Assembly (NCBI RefSeq): GCF_018736065.1
Contig: NZ_CP076130.1
Span: forward strand, 382,001 to 446,000
Length of the DNA stretch: 64,000 nt
Origin: Flammeovirga kamogawensis
GTDB lineage: Bacteria > Bacteroidota > Bacteroidia > Cytophagales > Flammeovirgaceae
Reading direction: 5' to 3'
Below are positions 45,698 to 55,055 of the stretch, piece by piece. The number at the start of each line of letters is the position of its first letter. Position 1 is the stretch's first letter. The notes under the pieces are model-generated. The model searched no databases and was not told where the DNA came from. It saw only the letters and a list, made by a program, of their open reading frames with translations. The translations under genes were made by a program, and so were the position numbers.

Positions 45698-48079
45698 ATG
45701 AAAAATAGATTTATAAAATTATTTACACTATTAGTTTCCCTTTCTTTAATCATTATAAGTTGCGACTTGGATGATATGATTAATAACCGACCTGTACCTG
45801 GTGAGGAAGAAGTAGAAGAAACAATATCGTATCAGAAAAAAGGTTTTGGACAAACTGTAAAAAGTCCTGTTTGGAGCAATTGTGTTTCACTTTCGCTTCC
45901 ATATTGGCATTACTCATGGGGTAGTGAATACCCTGAAGGTATTCCAGAAAATGTAGAATTTGTGCCTATGATTTGGGGACGTTCTAATGTTGAAGAAAAA
46001 GTAGCAGTCTTAAAGAAGTTAGCCGAAGAAGGAAAAATTACTCATTTACTTGGCTTTAACGAGCCAGATAAAGAAGATCAAGCACACATGACAGTAGAAG
46101 AAGCAATTGCTTTATGGCCGTTGTTAGAATCTGTTGGTGTCCCTTTAGGCTCTCCTGCTCCTGCCGCTATCGGAAGTGGTTGGTTAGATGATTTTATGGC
46201 ACAAGCCAATGCAAAAGGTTTGCGCGTAGATTTTATTTGTATGCACCGCTATGCAGATTCTATCGACCCTTTAAAATGGATGGAAGTGTTCCAAAGAACA
46301 AACGAACAATACAATTTACCTATTTGGATTACAGAAATGGGGTTAGCAGATTGGACAGCCACATCTCCAGAAACCAATAAGCGAACAAAAGAGCAGGCTC
46401 ATACACTAATGGAAGAGCTACTACCAATGATGGATGCAGCAGATTATATCCAAAGATATGCATGGTTTGATGGTGGTAGAGCAAAAAATCAAGCGGCATT
46501 GCATATCTCAGCAATTTTTGAACAAAACTCTGATATTTTAACGGACTTAGGTATTTTATATGCGGAACATGATGCTAATATTAAAACAGGTGGCGGTAAT
46601 AGTGTTGTTCCTGAAGCAGGAGATTACGGACTTGTTATTGATGGTGGTTTTGAACTAAGAAATGCCGATGGTGCATGGGGTGGTTACGATAATGTTTTTA
46701 CAGAAGAAACTGCCGCTAAAAAAGGGCTTGTTGTTGGTAAAATACAACCTGATAAAAATGGAGATGGAGGTTCTCTACTACAAGAGATTGAAGTAGAACC
46801 AAATACAACATATGCATTTTCTTACTCGACAAAATGGGCAGAAAAGCCTGACGGTACTATCAAAGTACAAGTACAAGACCGTACACCAGATACTAAACCA
46901 GAAGCTGGATGGGAAAGGTTGTATTTTGAAGATATTGCTACCGATACGGAATGGGCAGATACTAATGGTACATTTACTACGGGTGCAACTACCTCTAAAG
47001 TCTTTATCATTTTTTATAAAGGAGGCACAAACGACAATACAAACGCAGGTTTAACGACACTATATATTGACGAAGTTTCATTATTTAAAACTGAAAGTAG
47101 TGAACCTACTCCTGAGCCTAACCCTGTACCCGACTCTAAATTAATTGTAGATGGTGGTTTTGAAAACATGACTTCTGGTCCATTAAGTGGAACTGAAACT
47201 CCTTGGTATGGGTTTGATGGCAACATTGTAGAAAATATTGCAGAAGCTAAAACAGGTAGTAAGTACGTGCAATTAGCAAAAGATAATAATAAAGATGGTG
47301 CATTCTTAAATCAAGAAATTACCAGTCTCAATGGAAATAAAATCTATACTGTAAACCTTAGTACAAAATGGTTAACATCACCTTCAACAAGTGGTTTAGT
47401 GAAAGTATTTGATATTACTGGCGGTCAGAAAGTAGAACTATTAAGTACTACTTATAATGATGCCACTGTATGGACAGATAATACATTTGATTTTCAAACT
47501 ACAGCAACTACAACAGCAATAAGAATTACGATAATTAAACCAGGTGGAGAAAGTGAAAATACTGTTTTAATTGATGATGTTATTATGGAGGAAACAGGTA
47601 CTGTGGATGTCCCTCCTGTAGTAATTGATTTAGTAAGCGATGGTGATTTCGAACAGCTTACTGCAGGTGCATTAAATGCAACTTCAACACCTTGGTCGGG
47701 ATATGCATCTGGTTCTGCAGATGTTATTACTTCTGCTATTGCAACTGCTTATGAAGGTGAACAATGTGGCCGACTTAAAAAAGATGATGCCTCTATAATT
47801 CAAACCATTACTGTAGAAGAAGGAAAAACGTATACCTTCTCTTTATATTCTAAATGGATAGACGGTGCAGGTAAAGACTTAAAATTTACTATCAAACCTT
47901 CTAACAATAATGCATTAAAGTATCAGGAAACTATTGTTGAAAGTACAGATTGGAGCTTAACTACTTTTGAGTATACTGTTCCTGCAGGACATACATCAAT
48001 TACTTTCAATATTTTTAAAGGTAAAGATACCGCAGGTGGTGTGTTCTTATTAGACAACGTTTCAGTAATCGAAAAATAA
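45698..48079 (+). CDS. GH128-like beta-glucanase lipoprotein with three C-terminal binding modules
   Basis: A 793-residue surface lipoprotein (IIISC, Cys22). Residues about 45-290 match the GH128 (Asl1-like) TIM barrel: LLGFNEPDKEDQAHM with acid/base Glu122, SPAPAAIGSGWLDDFM, FICMHRYAD, and PIWITEMGLADW with nucleophile Glu213, then IQRYAWFDG. GH128 enzymes act on beta-1,3-glucan. Three beta-sandwich modules of about 150 residues follow, each starting with (L)xxDGxFE: near 308 (LVIDGGFELRN), 482 (LIVDGGFENMT) and 645 (LVSDGDFEQLT), and ending in a LLDNVSV/LIDDV strand, like CBM4/9-type domains. They likely hold the enzyme on its glycan. Finding GH128 in a sulfated galactan locus is unexpected. 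Either this operon targets a beta-glucan or mixed polymer, or the enzyme has a new specificity. Confidence 0.8.
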   Translation: MKNRFIKLFTLLVSLSLIIISCDLDDMINNRPVPGEEEVEETISYQKKGFGQTVKSPVWSNCVSLSLPYWHYSWGSEYPEGIPENVEFVPMIWGRSNVEEKVAVLKKLAEEGKITHLLGFNEPDKEDQAHMTVEEAIALWPLLESVGVPLGSPAPAAIGSGWLDDFMAQANAKGLRVDFICMHRYADSIDPLKWMEVFQRTNEQYNLPIWITEMGLADWTATSPETNKRTKEQAHTLMEELLPMMDAADYIQRYAWFDGGRAKNQAALHISAIFEQNSDILTDLGILYAEHDANIKTGGGNSVVPEAGDYGLVIDGGFELRNADGAWGGYDNVFTEETAAKKGLVVGKIQPDKNGDGGSLLQEIEVEPNTTYAFSYSTKWAEKPDGTIKVQVQDRTPDTKPEAGWERLYFEDIATDTEWADTNGTFTTGATTSKVFIIFYKGGTNDNTNAGLTTLYIDEVSLFKTESSEPTPEPNPVPDSKLIVDGGFENMTSGPLSGTETPWYGFDGNIVENIAEAKTGSKYVQLAKDNNKDGAFLNQEITSLNGNKIYTVNLSTKWLTSPSTSGLVKVFDITGGQKVELLSTTYNDATVWTDNTFDFQTTATTTAIRITIIKPGGESENTVLIDDVIMEETGTVDVPPVVIDLVSDGDFEQLTAGALNATSTPWSGYASGSADVITSAIATAYEGEQCGRLKKDDASIIQTITVEEGKTYTFSLYSKWIDGAGKDLKFTIKPSNNNALKYQETIVESTDWSLTTFEYTVPAGHTSITFNIFKGKDTAGGVFLLDNVSVIEK

Positions 48080-48086
48080 AAAATAT

Positions 48087-48120
48087 AAAGGGGAAGTGTT
48101 TAAACCATCACTTCTCCTTT
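48087..48120 (+). terminator. Intercistronic hairpin after GH128
   Basis: AAAGGGGAAGTG (48087-48098) pairs with CACTTCTCCTTT (48109-48120) with one G-U pair. It starts 8 bases after the stop, and the next ATG is 12 bases beyond it. The T tract is short, so partial termination is expected. Confidence 0.65.
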
Positions 48121-48131
48121 ATCCCTAATCA

Positions 48132-50588
48132 ATGACTTTCATGTTAAGACAAAAATTAAATTTACTAATAGTTGTACTAATTAGTTATACGTGTGGCTGT
48201 AACAAAATTACACTAACAGAAACCAACCAAAGAGAAGAAATTAGACTTACTGACAATTGGTTATTTCAATATAACGATACTTTATCAACCCAGTGGGAAG
48301 AGGTAAACGTTCCTCATGATTGGGCCATCTCTATGCCTTTCGATAAAATGATTGACATGCAAGAAGTTGTTGTTTTAGAGGATGGTGAACGAGTACCAAA
48401 ATTACGTACAGGAAGAACGGGTGCTTTACCACACATTGGCAAAGGTTACTACAAAAAGGAACTCCATTTCAATCAAAAAGATAAGGATAAGAAAATTTTT
48501 ATTCAGTTTGATGGAGCAATGAGTCATGCAAAAGTGTACCTCAATAAACAGTTTGTAGGTACAAGGCCTTACGGGTATTCTTCGTTTGAATTTGACCTTA
48601 CCCCTTTCATCAATTTTAATAAGAAAAACCTATTAGAAGTTCACCTAGAAAATAAACCATTATCATCTAGATGGTATCCAGGAGCTGGCATCTATAGAGA
48701 TGTGCGTATTGTAAAAACCAACCCTATTTATGTAGAAAATTGGGGAACGTATATCACCACATCAAACAGTACTAAAAACACAGGAGTTGTTACCATTAAA
48801 ACTTCTGTAATTAATAGCTTAAAAAAGAAAAAAGAAGGTAAACTAATTCATTCTATTTTTTATAATGATAAGCGTGTCGGAGAAGAAACTACTGCCCTTA
48901 CTTATCAGCAAGAAAAAAATACAAACAGTACAAACATAACAATTGATGCACCTCATTTATGGTCGCCATCAACACCAAATTTATACCATGTAATTACACA
49001 AGTTGTTGTAGATAACAAAGTAATTGATTCTTATAAAAGTCAGTTTGGTTTTAGAACAATCGAATTTACAAATAACGACGGCTTCTTCTTAAATGGAAAA
49101 CCATTAAAGTTTAAGGGTGTCTGTTTACATCATGACTTAGGACCATTAGGTGCTGCTCATAATTATTCTGCATTAAAACATCGATTATTAAAAATGAAAG
49201 AGATGGGGGCAAATGCAATAAGATCAACACACAATCCATCTGACCCAAGTCTTGTGCAATTGGCAGATGAAATGGGCTTTCTTTTTATTGCAGAAGCTTT
49301 TGATGAATGGGAAGAACCTAAAACTGAGAATGGATACAATACTTTGTGGCATGAATGGGCTGAAAAGGATTTGGTTTCCTTAATCCATAGAGATCGAAAT
49401 CACCCTTCGTTAATAATGTGGTCTATTGGTAATGAGGTTAGAGAACAGACCAAAGAAAACGGTGCAGAAAACACAAAATTCTTATCTGATATTTGCCACA
49501 GAGAAGACCCTACCCGACCAACTACGGCAGGGTTTAATAATTGGAAAGGTGCAATAAATAATGGACTTGCAGACGCAGTAGATTTACCAGGTTGGAACTA
49601 CAAACCAAACTTGTATAAACGAATACACAAAGAGCATCCTGATTGGAAAATGTATGGTAGCGAAACAGCATCAACGGTGAGTACTAGAGGGGAGTATTTC
49701 TTCCCTGCCAAAGAAGGAAAGCATAAAAAAAGACCAAATTTACAATCTAGTGCCTTCGATTTAGATTTTCCAAGTTGGGGGCAAACGCCAGATAGAGAAT
49801 TTAGAGCACAAGATCAGAATAAATTTATTATGGGTGAATTTGTTTGGACAGGCTACGATTACCTTGGCGAACCAACACCGTACAACGAGGAATGGCCTAC
49901 TAAAAGTTCATACTTTGGTATAATTGATTTAGCAGGAATCCCAAAGGATAGATTTTACCTATACAAAAGTAAGTGGTCTCAAGAAAAAGTACTGCACTTA
50001 CTCCCACATTGGAATTGGAAGAAAGGTCAGCATGTGAGTGTACATTGCTATACCAATTATGATAGAGCAGAACTTTTCTTAAATGGTAAAAGTTTAGGTG
50101 TTCGATCAAAAGACACTTCTAAATTATACGATTCTTACCGTCTAAGATGGGATGATATCATTTTTGAAGAAGGCGAATTAAAGGTAGTTGCCTTAGATGG
50201 TGAGAATAATCCAATTGCAGAAACAAGTAAACAAACAGCAAAAAATCCTTATCAATTAAAAATTGATGTAGACAGAGAAGAAGTACTCGCAAACGGAGAA
50301 GAAATTGTTTATGCTACCGTCTCTGTAGTAGATAAGAATGGGAATTTATGCCCTCGAGCAGCAAATTTAGTACAATTTTCTGTAGAAGGGAACGGGAAAT
50401 TAAGAGCCGTAGGAAACGGGAATCCAACATCTTTGGAATCATTTGTAGCTCCAAAACGCCTTGCTTTTAACGGTAAATGTGTGGCAATTTTACAATCCTC
50501 AAAAACACAAGGTCAATTTACATTAACAGCTAAAGCAGATGGTCTAAAACCAGCCACAGTAACAATACAAACTGCACTCAGCTTATAA
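48132..50588 (+). CDS. GH2 beta-galactosidase-like lipoprotein
   Basis: An 818-residue GH2 enzyme with a lipoprotein signal (SYTCGC). Starts at the ATG at 48132; a second in-frame ATG three codons on is possible. N-terminal jelly roll (EVNVPHDWAISMPF, GYYKKELHF, AKVYLNKQFVGTRPYGY), Ig-like domain, then the TIM barrel (LKFKGVCLHHDLGPLG, ANAIRSTHNPSDP). Catalytic residues: acid/base Glu435 in WSIGNEVREQ and nucleophile Glu511 in MYGSETAST. Later parts include FVWTGYDYLGEPTPY and a C-terminal Ig-like domain (VLANGEEIVYATVSVVDKNG). It likely removes beta-linked galactose (or a similar beta-sugar) from imported oligosaccharides. It is more like classical GH2 than the one at 29365, which keeps LNE at the acid/base site, so the two probably have different substrates. 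Confidence 0.88.
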   Translation: MTFMLRQKLNLLIVVLISYTCGCNKITLTETNQREEIRLTDNWLFQYNDTLSTQWEEVNVPHDWAISMPFDKMIDMQEVVVLEDGERVPKLRTGRTGALPHIGKGYYKKELHFNQKDKDKKIFIQFDGAMSHAKVYLNKQFVGTRPYGYSSFEFDLTPFINFNKKNLLEVHLENKPLSSRWYPGAGIYRDVRIVKTNPIYVENWGTYITTSNSTKNTGVVTIKTSVINSLKKKKEGKLIHSIFYNDKRVGEETTALTYQQEKNTNSTNITIDAPHLWSPSTPNLYHVITQVVVDNKVIDSYKSQFGFRTIEFTNNDGFFLNGKPLKFKGVCLHHDLGPLGAAHNYSALKHRLLKMKEMGANAIRSTHNPSDPSLVQLADEMGFLFIAEAFDEWEEPKTENGYNTLWHEWAEKDLVSLIHRDRNHPSLIMWSIGNEVREQTKENGAENTKFLSDICHREDPTRPTTAGFNNWKGAINNGLADAVDLPGWNYKPNLYKRIHKEHPDWKMYGSETASTVSTRGEYFFPAKEGKHKKRPNLQSSAFDLDFPSWGQTPDREFRAQDQNKFIMGEFVWTGYDYLGEPTPYNEEWPTKSSYFGIIDLAGIPKDRFYLYKSKWSQEKVLHLLPHWNWKKGQHVSVHCYTNYDRAELFLNGKSLGVRSKDTSKLYDSYRLRWDDIIFEEGELKVVALDGENNPIAETSKQTAKNPYQLKIDVDREEVLANGEEIVYATVSVVDKNGNLCPRAANLVQFSVEGNGKLRAVGNGNPTSLESFVAPKRLAFNGKCVAILQSSKTQGQFTLTAKADGLKPATVTIQTALSL

Positions 50589-50613
50589 TTAGTAAATACC
50601 AAAAGCTAACATA

Positions 50614-50643
50614 GGAGAGCATATTTAGTGCTCTCCATTTTTT
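50614..50643 (+). terminator. Intercistronic terminator-like hairpin after GH2
   Basis: GGAGAGCA (50614-50621) pairs perfectly with TGCTCTCC (50629-50636), followed by ATTTTTTT. It has the full shape of a terminator although GH16 follows 43 bases later in the same direction, so read-through or a separate promoter is implied. Confidence 0.75.
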
Positions 50644-50685
50644 TCACAAGTGCCTATTATATGGTACTATTAACCCTAAATTGAA

Positions 50686-51975
50686 ATGAAATACTATTTA
50701 TCTCTCACAGTACTCCTTTTTTGTATAGGATGCCAATCTGTAAAAAGTGTATTGAACGAAATTGAACAAGATGCAGATGTAAAAACAACTCATTTTCAAC
50801 CTACAATTAACAACCAATCCAACACCAAAACACTCTTAAACGACCAATGGGTAGAAGTATGGTCTGATGAATTTGATGGCACAACACTAAATGCATCAAA
50901 GTGGACTAAAACCGTAAGTACGAAAAGCAGAGCTGCTAGACCTGATCTTGGCATTAACTCTTGGTTTTGGGTAGAAGATCATGCATGGCTAGATGGCAAT
51001 GGACATTTAATGCTTAAAAGTTCTAAAGTAACAGATGATAAAATGTATTGCGGAAGTATTGATTCGGAAAATAAATTTGAGCCAAAATATGGATTCCTAG
51101 AAGCTCGAATAAAAATTGCCACTACAGCAAAAGGCAACCACACTGCCTTTTGGTTACAAGGGCACAACCAAGGTAATGTAGACGGTACTGCAAACGATGG
51201 TGCTGAGATAGATATTTTTGAGTCGGCTTGGTTAACAGAAACCACAAAAGCGGTAATTCATATTGATGGATATGGAAGTGACCATAGAGCAAATACAAAG
51301 AAATATACTACGCCAAATATTCATGATGGTTACCATATTTATGGATTGAAATGGACTGCCGATAAACTGGAGATTTATTATGATGGTGAACTCAAAACAA
51401 CTTACGAAGGGGTCTGGGTTCCTCAAGTAAAAGAATGGCTTTGGTTGTCTGTAGGTGCTAGTTTTGCCGATGGTGATTTTAGGTCTCAACCAATAGGCGA
51501 CCTTTCTGTTGCAGAGGTAGATTATGTCAGAGTATGGGAGAAAAATCCTAATTTTAATCAGCCTACTACGCAAGATACTATCCGTTTAAGAAACAGAGGT
51601 TCTAATTATTATTTTAGAGTGAAAGCTGAAGGAGATGATGCTGAAGTTGAACAAACAAATGATTTTAGACAAGGCGATTGGACGTTTTGGAGCTTAGTGC
51701 AAAACAACAATTTTTATCATATTAAATGCGAAGGCACACAGAAGTTTATTAGAGCAATTGATAATACAGAAAGTGCTAACCTATATACAAAACCACTTGA
51801 TAATGTTGGAAGTTGGACACAATGGGAATTTATCTATGTCTCGGAAGGGTATTACCTCATTAAAAACAAAGAAACAGGAAAATACCTTAGAGCAAGTTCT
51901 TCAGAATATGACACTCCTATTGTAATTAGTGCAATTGCTGATGAATTCTCTCAGTGGAAAATTGAACGCTTATAA
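50686..51975 (+). CDS. GH16 lipoprotein with C-terminal beta-trefoil
   Basis: A 429-residue surface lipoprotein (FCIGC, Cys16). A GH16 domain covers about 55-290: WSDEFDGTTLNASKW, YGFLEARIKIA, GAEIDIFESAW with Glu174, Asp176 and Glu179, IHIDGYGSDH, and VAEVDYVRVWEKN. Residues about 298-429 form a beta-trefoil (DTIRLRNRGSNYYFRV, GTQKFIRAIDN, YYLIKNKETGKYLRASS), of the ricin/CBM13 or fascin kind, three units of about 43 residues. The GH16 subfamily is not clear: the loop after the catalytic strand (WLTETTKAVIHIDGYG) differs from both galactan-type GH16 proteins in this window and from typical laminarinases I can recall. It closes the susC operon. Confidence 0.8.
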   Translation: MKYYLSLTVLLFCIGCQSVKSVLNEIEQDADVKTTHFQPTINNQSNTKTLLNDQWVEVWSDEFDGTTLNASKWTKTVSTKSRAARPDLGINSWFWVEDHAWLDGNGHLMLKSSKVTDDKMYCGSIDSENKFEPKYGFLEARIKIATTAKGNHTAFWLQGHNQGNVDGTANDGAEIDIFESAWLTETTKAVIHIDGYGSDHRANTKKYTTPNIHDGYHIYGLKWTADKLEIYYDGELKTTYEGVWVPQVKEWLWLSVGASFADGDFRSQPIGDLSVAEVDYVRVWEKNPNFNQPTTQDTIRLRNRGSNYYFRVKAEGDDAEVEQTNDFRQGDWTFWSLVQNNNFYHIKCEGTQKFIRAIDNTESANLYTKPLDNVGSWTQWEFIYVSEGYYLIKNKETGKYLRASSSEYDTPIVISAIADEFSQWKIERL

Positions 51976-51985
51976 AACATAAAAT

Positions 51986-52029
51986 GGTAAACGTTGCTTA
52001 AAAAAGTAGCGTTTACCTTTTAATTTTTT
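51986..52029 (+). terminator. Terminator at the end of the susC operon
   Basis: GGTAAACGTTGCT (51986-51998) pairs with AGTAGCGTTTACC (52005-52017), 13 bases with G-U pairs, followed by TTTTAATTTTTT. It ends the operon just before the IS256-family insertion. Confidence 0.85.
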
Positions 52030-52077
52030 AAATCACTAATAAATAGAAAACTAATTCTAGCTAATCCAATACACTAA

Positions 52078-52086
52078 CATACTTAT
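52078..52086. repeat. Left 9-bp target duplication (catacttat)
   Basis: catacttat here and at 53491-53499 flank the insertion sequence exactly, as expected for the 8-9 bp target duplication of IS256-family elements. If the last C belongs to the element, the duplication is 8 bases. Confidence 0.85.
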
Positions 52087-53490
52087 GGGAGTGTACCACA
52101 AACTGTGTAAACTCTCGAATCTTGAAATGTGAGTAAGTCATATTTCTCCCTTTAAAGAGAAAATTGACTTACTCACTGTTCAAGGTCAACTTGACTCTTT
52201 CAATTAAGTGTACAGTTTATTTAATTTAGAATTTAAAACTGATACACCATGAACAAAGAAGATTTATTAAACGACAACTTTTTAAAACAATTCAAGTCAG
52301 CAGAAGATTTAAGTTCCTTCATGAAGCAACTTCAAAAAAGAGCTTTGGAGAAAATGCTTGAAGGTGAAATTGAAGCCCATCTTGGTTATCAAAAACATGA
52401 AAAGTCAGAGAATTCTAATTCTCGAAATGGCTATACCCAAAAGACTATCAAAAATGAATATGGTGAACAAGAAATCAATGTCCCAAGAGATAGAAGTGGC
52501 TCGTTTGAACCTGCAATTGTTCCTAAAAGGAAGAATATTGCTCAAGGTATTGAAAGTCTAGTGATCTCACTTTATGCCAAAGGTATGAGCGTATCTGATA
52601 TCGAAAATCAGATCAAAGAACTTTATGACTTTGAAGTATCGGCAGCGACTATATCAAGAATTACAGCTTCAGTAATTGAAGATATAGAAGTATGGCATAA
52701 ACGTCCTTTAGAGCCTGTTTATCTTATCGTTTGGATGGATGGTATCGTTTTTAAAGTGCGTGAAAACTCCAAAGTAATCAATAAAACTATCTATTTAGCC
52801 GTAGGATTACGTACTGATGGCAAAAAAGAAGTATTAGGTATGTGGCTTGGGAAAAATGAATCATCTGCATTTTGGATGACAGTTCTCACTGATATACAGA
52901 CACGTGGAGTTGAAGATATATTGATCACATCAACTGATAATCTCAATGGTTTTACAGAAACAATTAAAGCTGTTTTTCCTGAATCTTCTACTCAAATTTG
53001 TATCGTTCATCAAATTAGAAACGCTTGCAAATATGTAGTCTGGAAAGATAGGAAAGCGTTCACAAAAGACATGAAAGATATCTATGGAGCTCCAAATATT
53101 AATGCAGCTAAAGAAGCTCTTGATTTTCTTGAAAAGAAATGGGGTGATAAATATGGATATGCGATCCAAAGTTGGCGAAATAACTGGGATGAATTAACAG
53201 TATTCTTTGAATTTCCTCTTGAAATCCGTAAAATTATCTATACGACCAATCTGATAGAAAATCTGAATGGTAAAATTAGAAAATATACAAAGAACAAATT
53301 ATCCTTCCCAACGGATGATGCAGTTAAAAAATCTGTTTTTTTAGCCTTGCAAGAAGCAACAAAGAAATGGACAATGCCTATCAGAAACTGGGGAATAATT
53401 TTGAACCAATTTCAGGTATTATATAAAGAAAGGATCAGGTTTTAAACCCAATCCTCACTTGTAATACTTACACACTTAGTGAAAGAGTGT
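52087..53490 (+). mobile_element. Intact IS256-family insertion sequence, about 1404 bp
   Basis: The element carries one transposase gene and is bounded by imperfect inverted ends: left gggagtgtaccacaaactgt (52087 on) and the right end 53468-53490, which on the minus strand reads tttcactaagtgtgtaa in the matching part, about two-thirds identity over 24 bases with the inner cac(a/t)aa(c/g)tgtgtaa best kept. A 9-bp duplication flanks it. It lies in an intergenic region just past the susC-operon terminator, so no gene is broken. The perfect duplication points to a fairly recent insertion, and the intact gene to possible current activity. Confidence 0.88.
52249..53445 (+). CDS. IS256-family DDE transposase
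   Basis: A 398-residue Mutator/IS256-type transposase, full length for the family. The N-terminal helical region contains [15 protein letters not shown] and [14 protein letters not shown]. The zinc-free HTH-like part ([19 protein letters not shown]) follows. The RNase H-fold catalytic core has Asp164 ([10 protein letters not shown]), Asp230 ([10 protein letters not shown]) and Glu337 ([12 protein letters not shown]). [15 protein letters not shown] between the second Asp and the Glu is the conserved family segment (C/D-x2-H-x3-N-type). No frameshift or stop interrupts it, so it appears functional. It transposes by DNA cut-and-copy using the ends described for the element. Confidence 0.95.
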   Translation: MNKEDLLNDNFLKQFKSAEDLSSFMKQLQKRALEKMLEGEIEAHLGYQKHEKSENSNSRNGYTQKTIKNEYGEQEINVPRDRSGSFEPAIVPKRKNIAQGIESLVISLYAKGMSVSDIENQIKELYDFEVSAATISRITASVIEDIEVWHKRPLEPVYLIVWMDGIVFKVRENSKVINKTIYLAVGLRTDGKKEVLGMWLGKNESSAFWMTVLTDIQTRGVEDILITSTDNLNGFTETIKAVFPESSTQICIVHQIRNACKYVVWKDRKAFTKDMKDIYGAPNINAAKEALDFLEKKWGDKYGYAIQSWRNNWDELTVFFEFPLEIRKIIYTTNLIENLNGKIRKYTKNKLSFPTDDAVKKSVFLALQEATKKWTMPIRNWGIILNQFQVLYKERIRF

Positions 53491-53499
53491 CATACTTAT
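53491..53499. repeat. Right 9-bp target duplication (catacttat)
   Basis: Same nine bases as at 52078-52086, directly after the right inverted end. Removing the element and one copy restores an uninterrupted intergenic region between the GH16 terminator and the serpin gene. Confidence 0.85.
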
Positions 53500-53578
53500 A
53501 AAAAGAGAGGAACAACCTTTTTGTTCTTATTAATGTCAATACTACTATACTCTTCAACCTTCTTAACAAATTTACATA

Positions 53579-54940
53579 GTGAAAAGAACTACCAAATATC
53601 TCATTTTTCTTTACTTGCTCATTGCAATTTTAACGAATAGTAATGCACAAAAAAGCAATCTAAATAACCCCATAAATTCGTTCTCCTTTGATGTATATAA
53701 TGATATTAAATCGGATAGCAACAACATCTTTTTTTCACCTTACAGTATCTATTCTACTTTACTATTAGTTCATGAAGGAGCTAATGGAAAAACGAAAGAG
53801 AAACTAGAGCAAATCCTTTATATAAAGAACAATTCCATTCCCAAATTTATTGATAATACAGAAATAGCCGAAGTTAAAATTGCAAACTCTATTTGGCTTG
53901 ATAAAAAATATAAATTTGATAAAAAATACAAGAAAGCAATAACAGCTAAATATGATGTAGCTTTGGAAACTATTGATTTTGAAAATCCCAACTCTGCGAT
54001 TGCAATTATAAACCAATGGACTGCTGAAAATACAAACCAGAAAATAAATAAACTACTTAGTCCAAATGATATCGATTCACTAAATAAAGCTATTTTTCTA
54101 AACACAGTTTACTTTAATGGAGAATGGAAAAAACAATTCAACAATAAAAACACCACCATTTCTACCTTCTTTAAGAATGAAAATGAAAACTATAAAATCG
54201 ACTTTTTAAATACTAAAGAAGGACTACAATATTATGCTAATGAAGAACTCCAATTTATAACTAAACCATATAAAGATTCAGGACTTTCGTTTTGTGTAAT
54301 CCTCCCTTTACAACTTAATGGTTATAAAGAAATTGAAGATAAATTAAGCCATCAGTTTATCCATAAATTATTAGATAACATGACTTTTGAAACAATAAAG
54401 TTATCTCTACCTAAGATAAAATTAACAGGAGATTATAATTTAGAAGAAACAGAATTATTTTCTGATTTAAACAGCTATTCCGATTTTTCAATCATTAAAA
54501 ATCAAGCACTAAATAGTGTAAACATTAAACATAAAAGCCTTTTAGAACTTAATGCAAAAGGAACAGTTGCAATTGCAGCTACAGCAATGAAAATAATAAT
54601 TACAGGGGTACCACACGTGATTGATTTTAACGCAAACCATCCATTTATATTTTTTATTATGGATAATAAAACGCAATCAATAGTATTTATGGGAAGGTAT
54701 AATCAACCTCCTCAAGAAAAGAAGACTTCTACTAAAGAAATCTCGTTTAGTAAAACTACTAATCATTATACTAAAGAACCTTTGTATTTACTAGATAACA
54801 AAAAAATAAAAACCTTGGAGGGAATCGATGCTCAAGATATTGAATCCATAAATATTTTACCGGTTGCGGAAGCAACTGATAAATATGGAGATAGTCGTAA
54901 AAATGGAGCTATTATAATTACAACTAAACATAAAGAATAA
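53579..54940 (+). CDS. Secreted serpin with TonB-receptor plug-like C-terminal tail
   Basis: A 453-residue exported serine-protease inhibitor, starting at a GTG at 53579 because it leads straight into the signal peptide (ending TNSNAQ). The serpin fold covers about 25-385: NNIFFSPYSIYSTLLLVHEGANGKTKEKL, IANSIWLD, FLNTVYFNGEWKKQF (helix and sheet A; quoted in parts: FFSPYSIYSTL, AIFLNTVYFNGEW), VILPL, and a reactive-centre hinge GTVAIAATAMK with Gly328 and Thr329, then HPFIFFIMDN. The small residues at the hinge fit an inhibitory serpin. The likely P1 is among IIITGVP, so target specificity is open. Residues about 400-453 do not belong to a serpin: PLYLLDNKKIKTLEGIDAQD, IESINILPVAEA, YGDSRKNGAIIITTKHK closely mirror the plug of SusC-type receptors (compare LVLIDGVPG, DIESVSVLKDA, NGVILVTTKKG in this window's SusC). 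The junction is in frame and shows no disruption. Confidence 0.85.
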   Translation: MKRTTKYLIFLYLLIAILTNSNAQKSNLNNPINSFSFDVYNDIKSDSNNIFFSPYSIYSTLLLVHEGANGKTKEKLEQILYIKNNSIPKFIDNTEIAEVKIANSIWLDKKYKFDKKYKKAITAKYDVALETIDFENPNSAIAIINQWTAENTNQKINKLLSPNDIDSLNKAIFLNTVYFNGEWKKQFNNKNTTISTFFKNENENYKIDFLNTKEGLQYYANEELQFITKPYKDSGLSFCVILPLQLNGYKEIEDKLSHQFIHKLLDNMTFETIKLSLPKIKLTGDYNLEETELFSDLNSYSDFSIIKNQALNSVNIKHKSLLELNAKGTVAIAATAMKIIITGVPHVIDFNANHPFIFFIMDNKTQSIVFMGRYNQPPQEKKTSTKEISFSKTTNHYTKEPLYLLDNKKIKTLEGIDAQDIESINILPVAEATDKYGDSRKNGAIIITTKHKE

Positions 54941-55055
54941 AAGAGTCTATCTTAATCATTTAAATAGTTTTATATTATAAATTAATAACGTAATAATTTG
55001 GCAAGTTTACCCCATTTAATTGTCTATTAATATAGAACCTTTTATCTATTAATTT

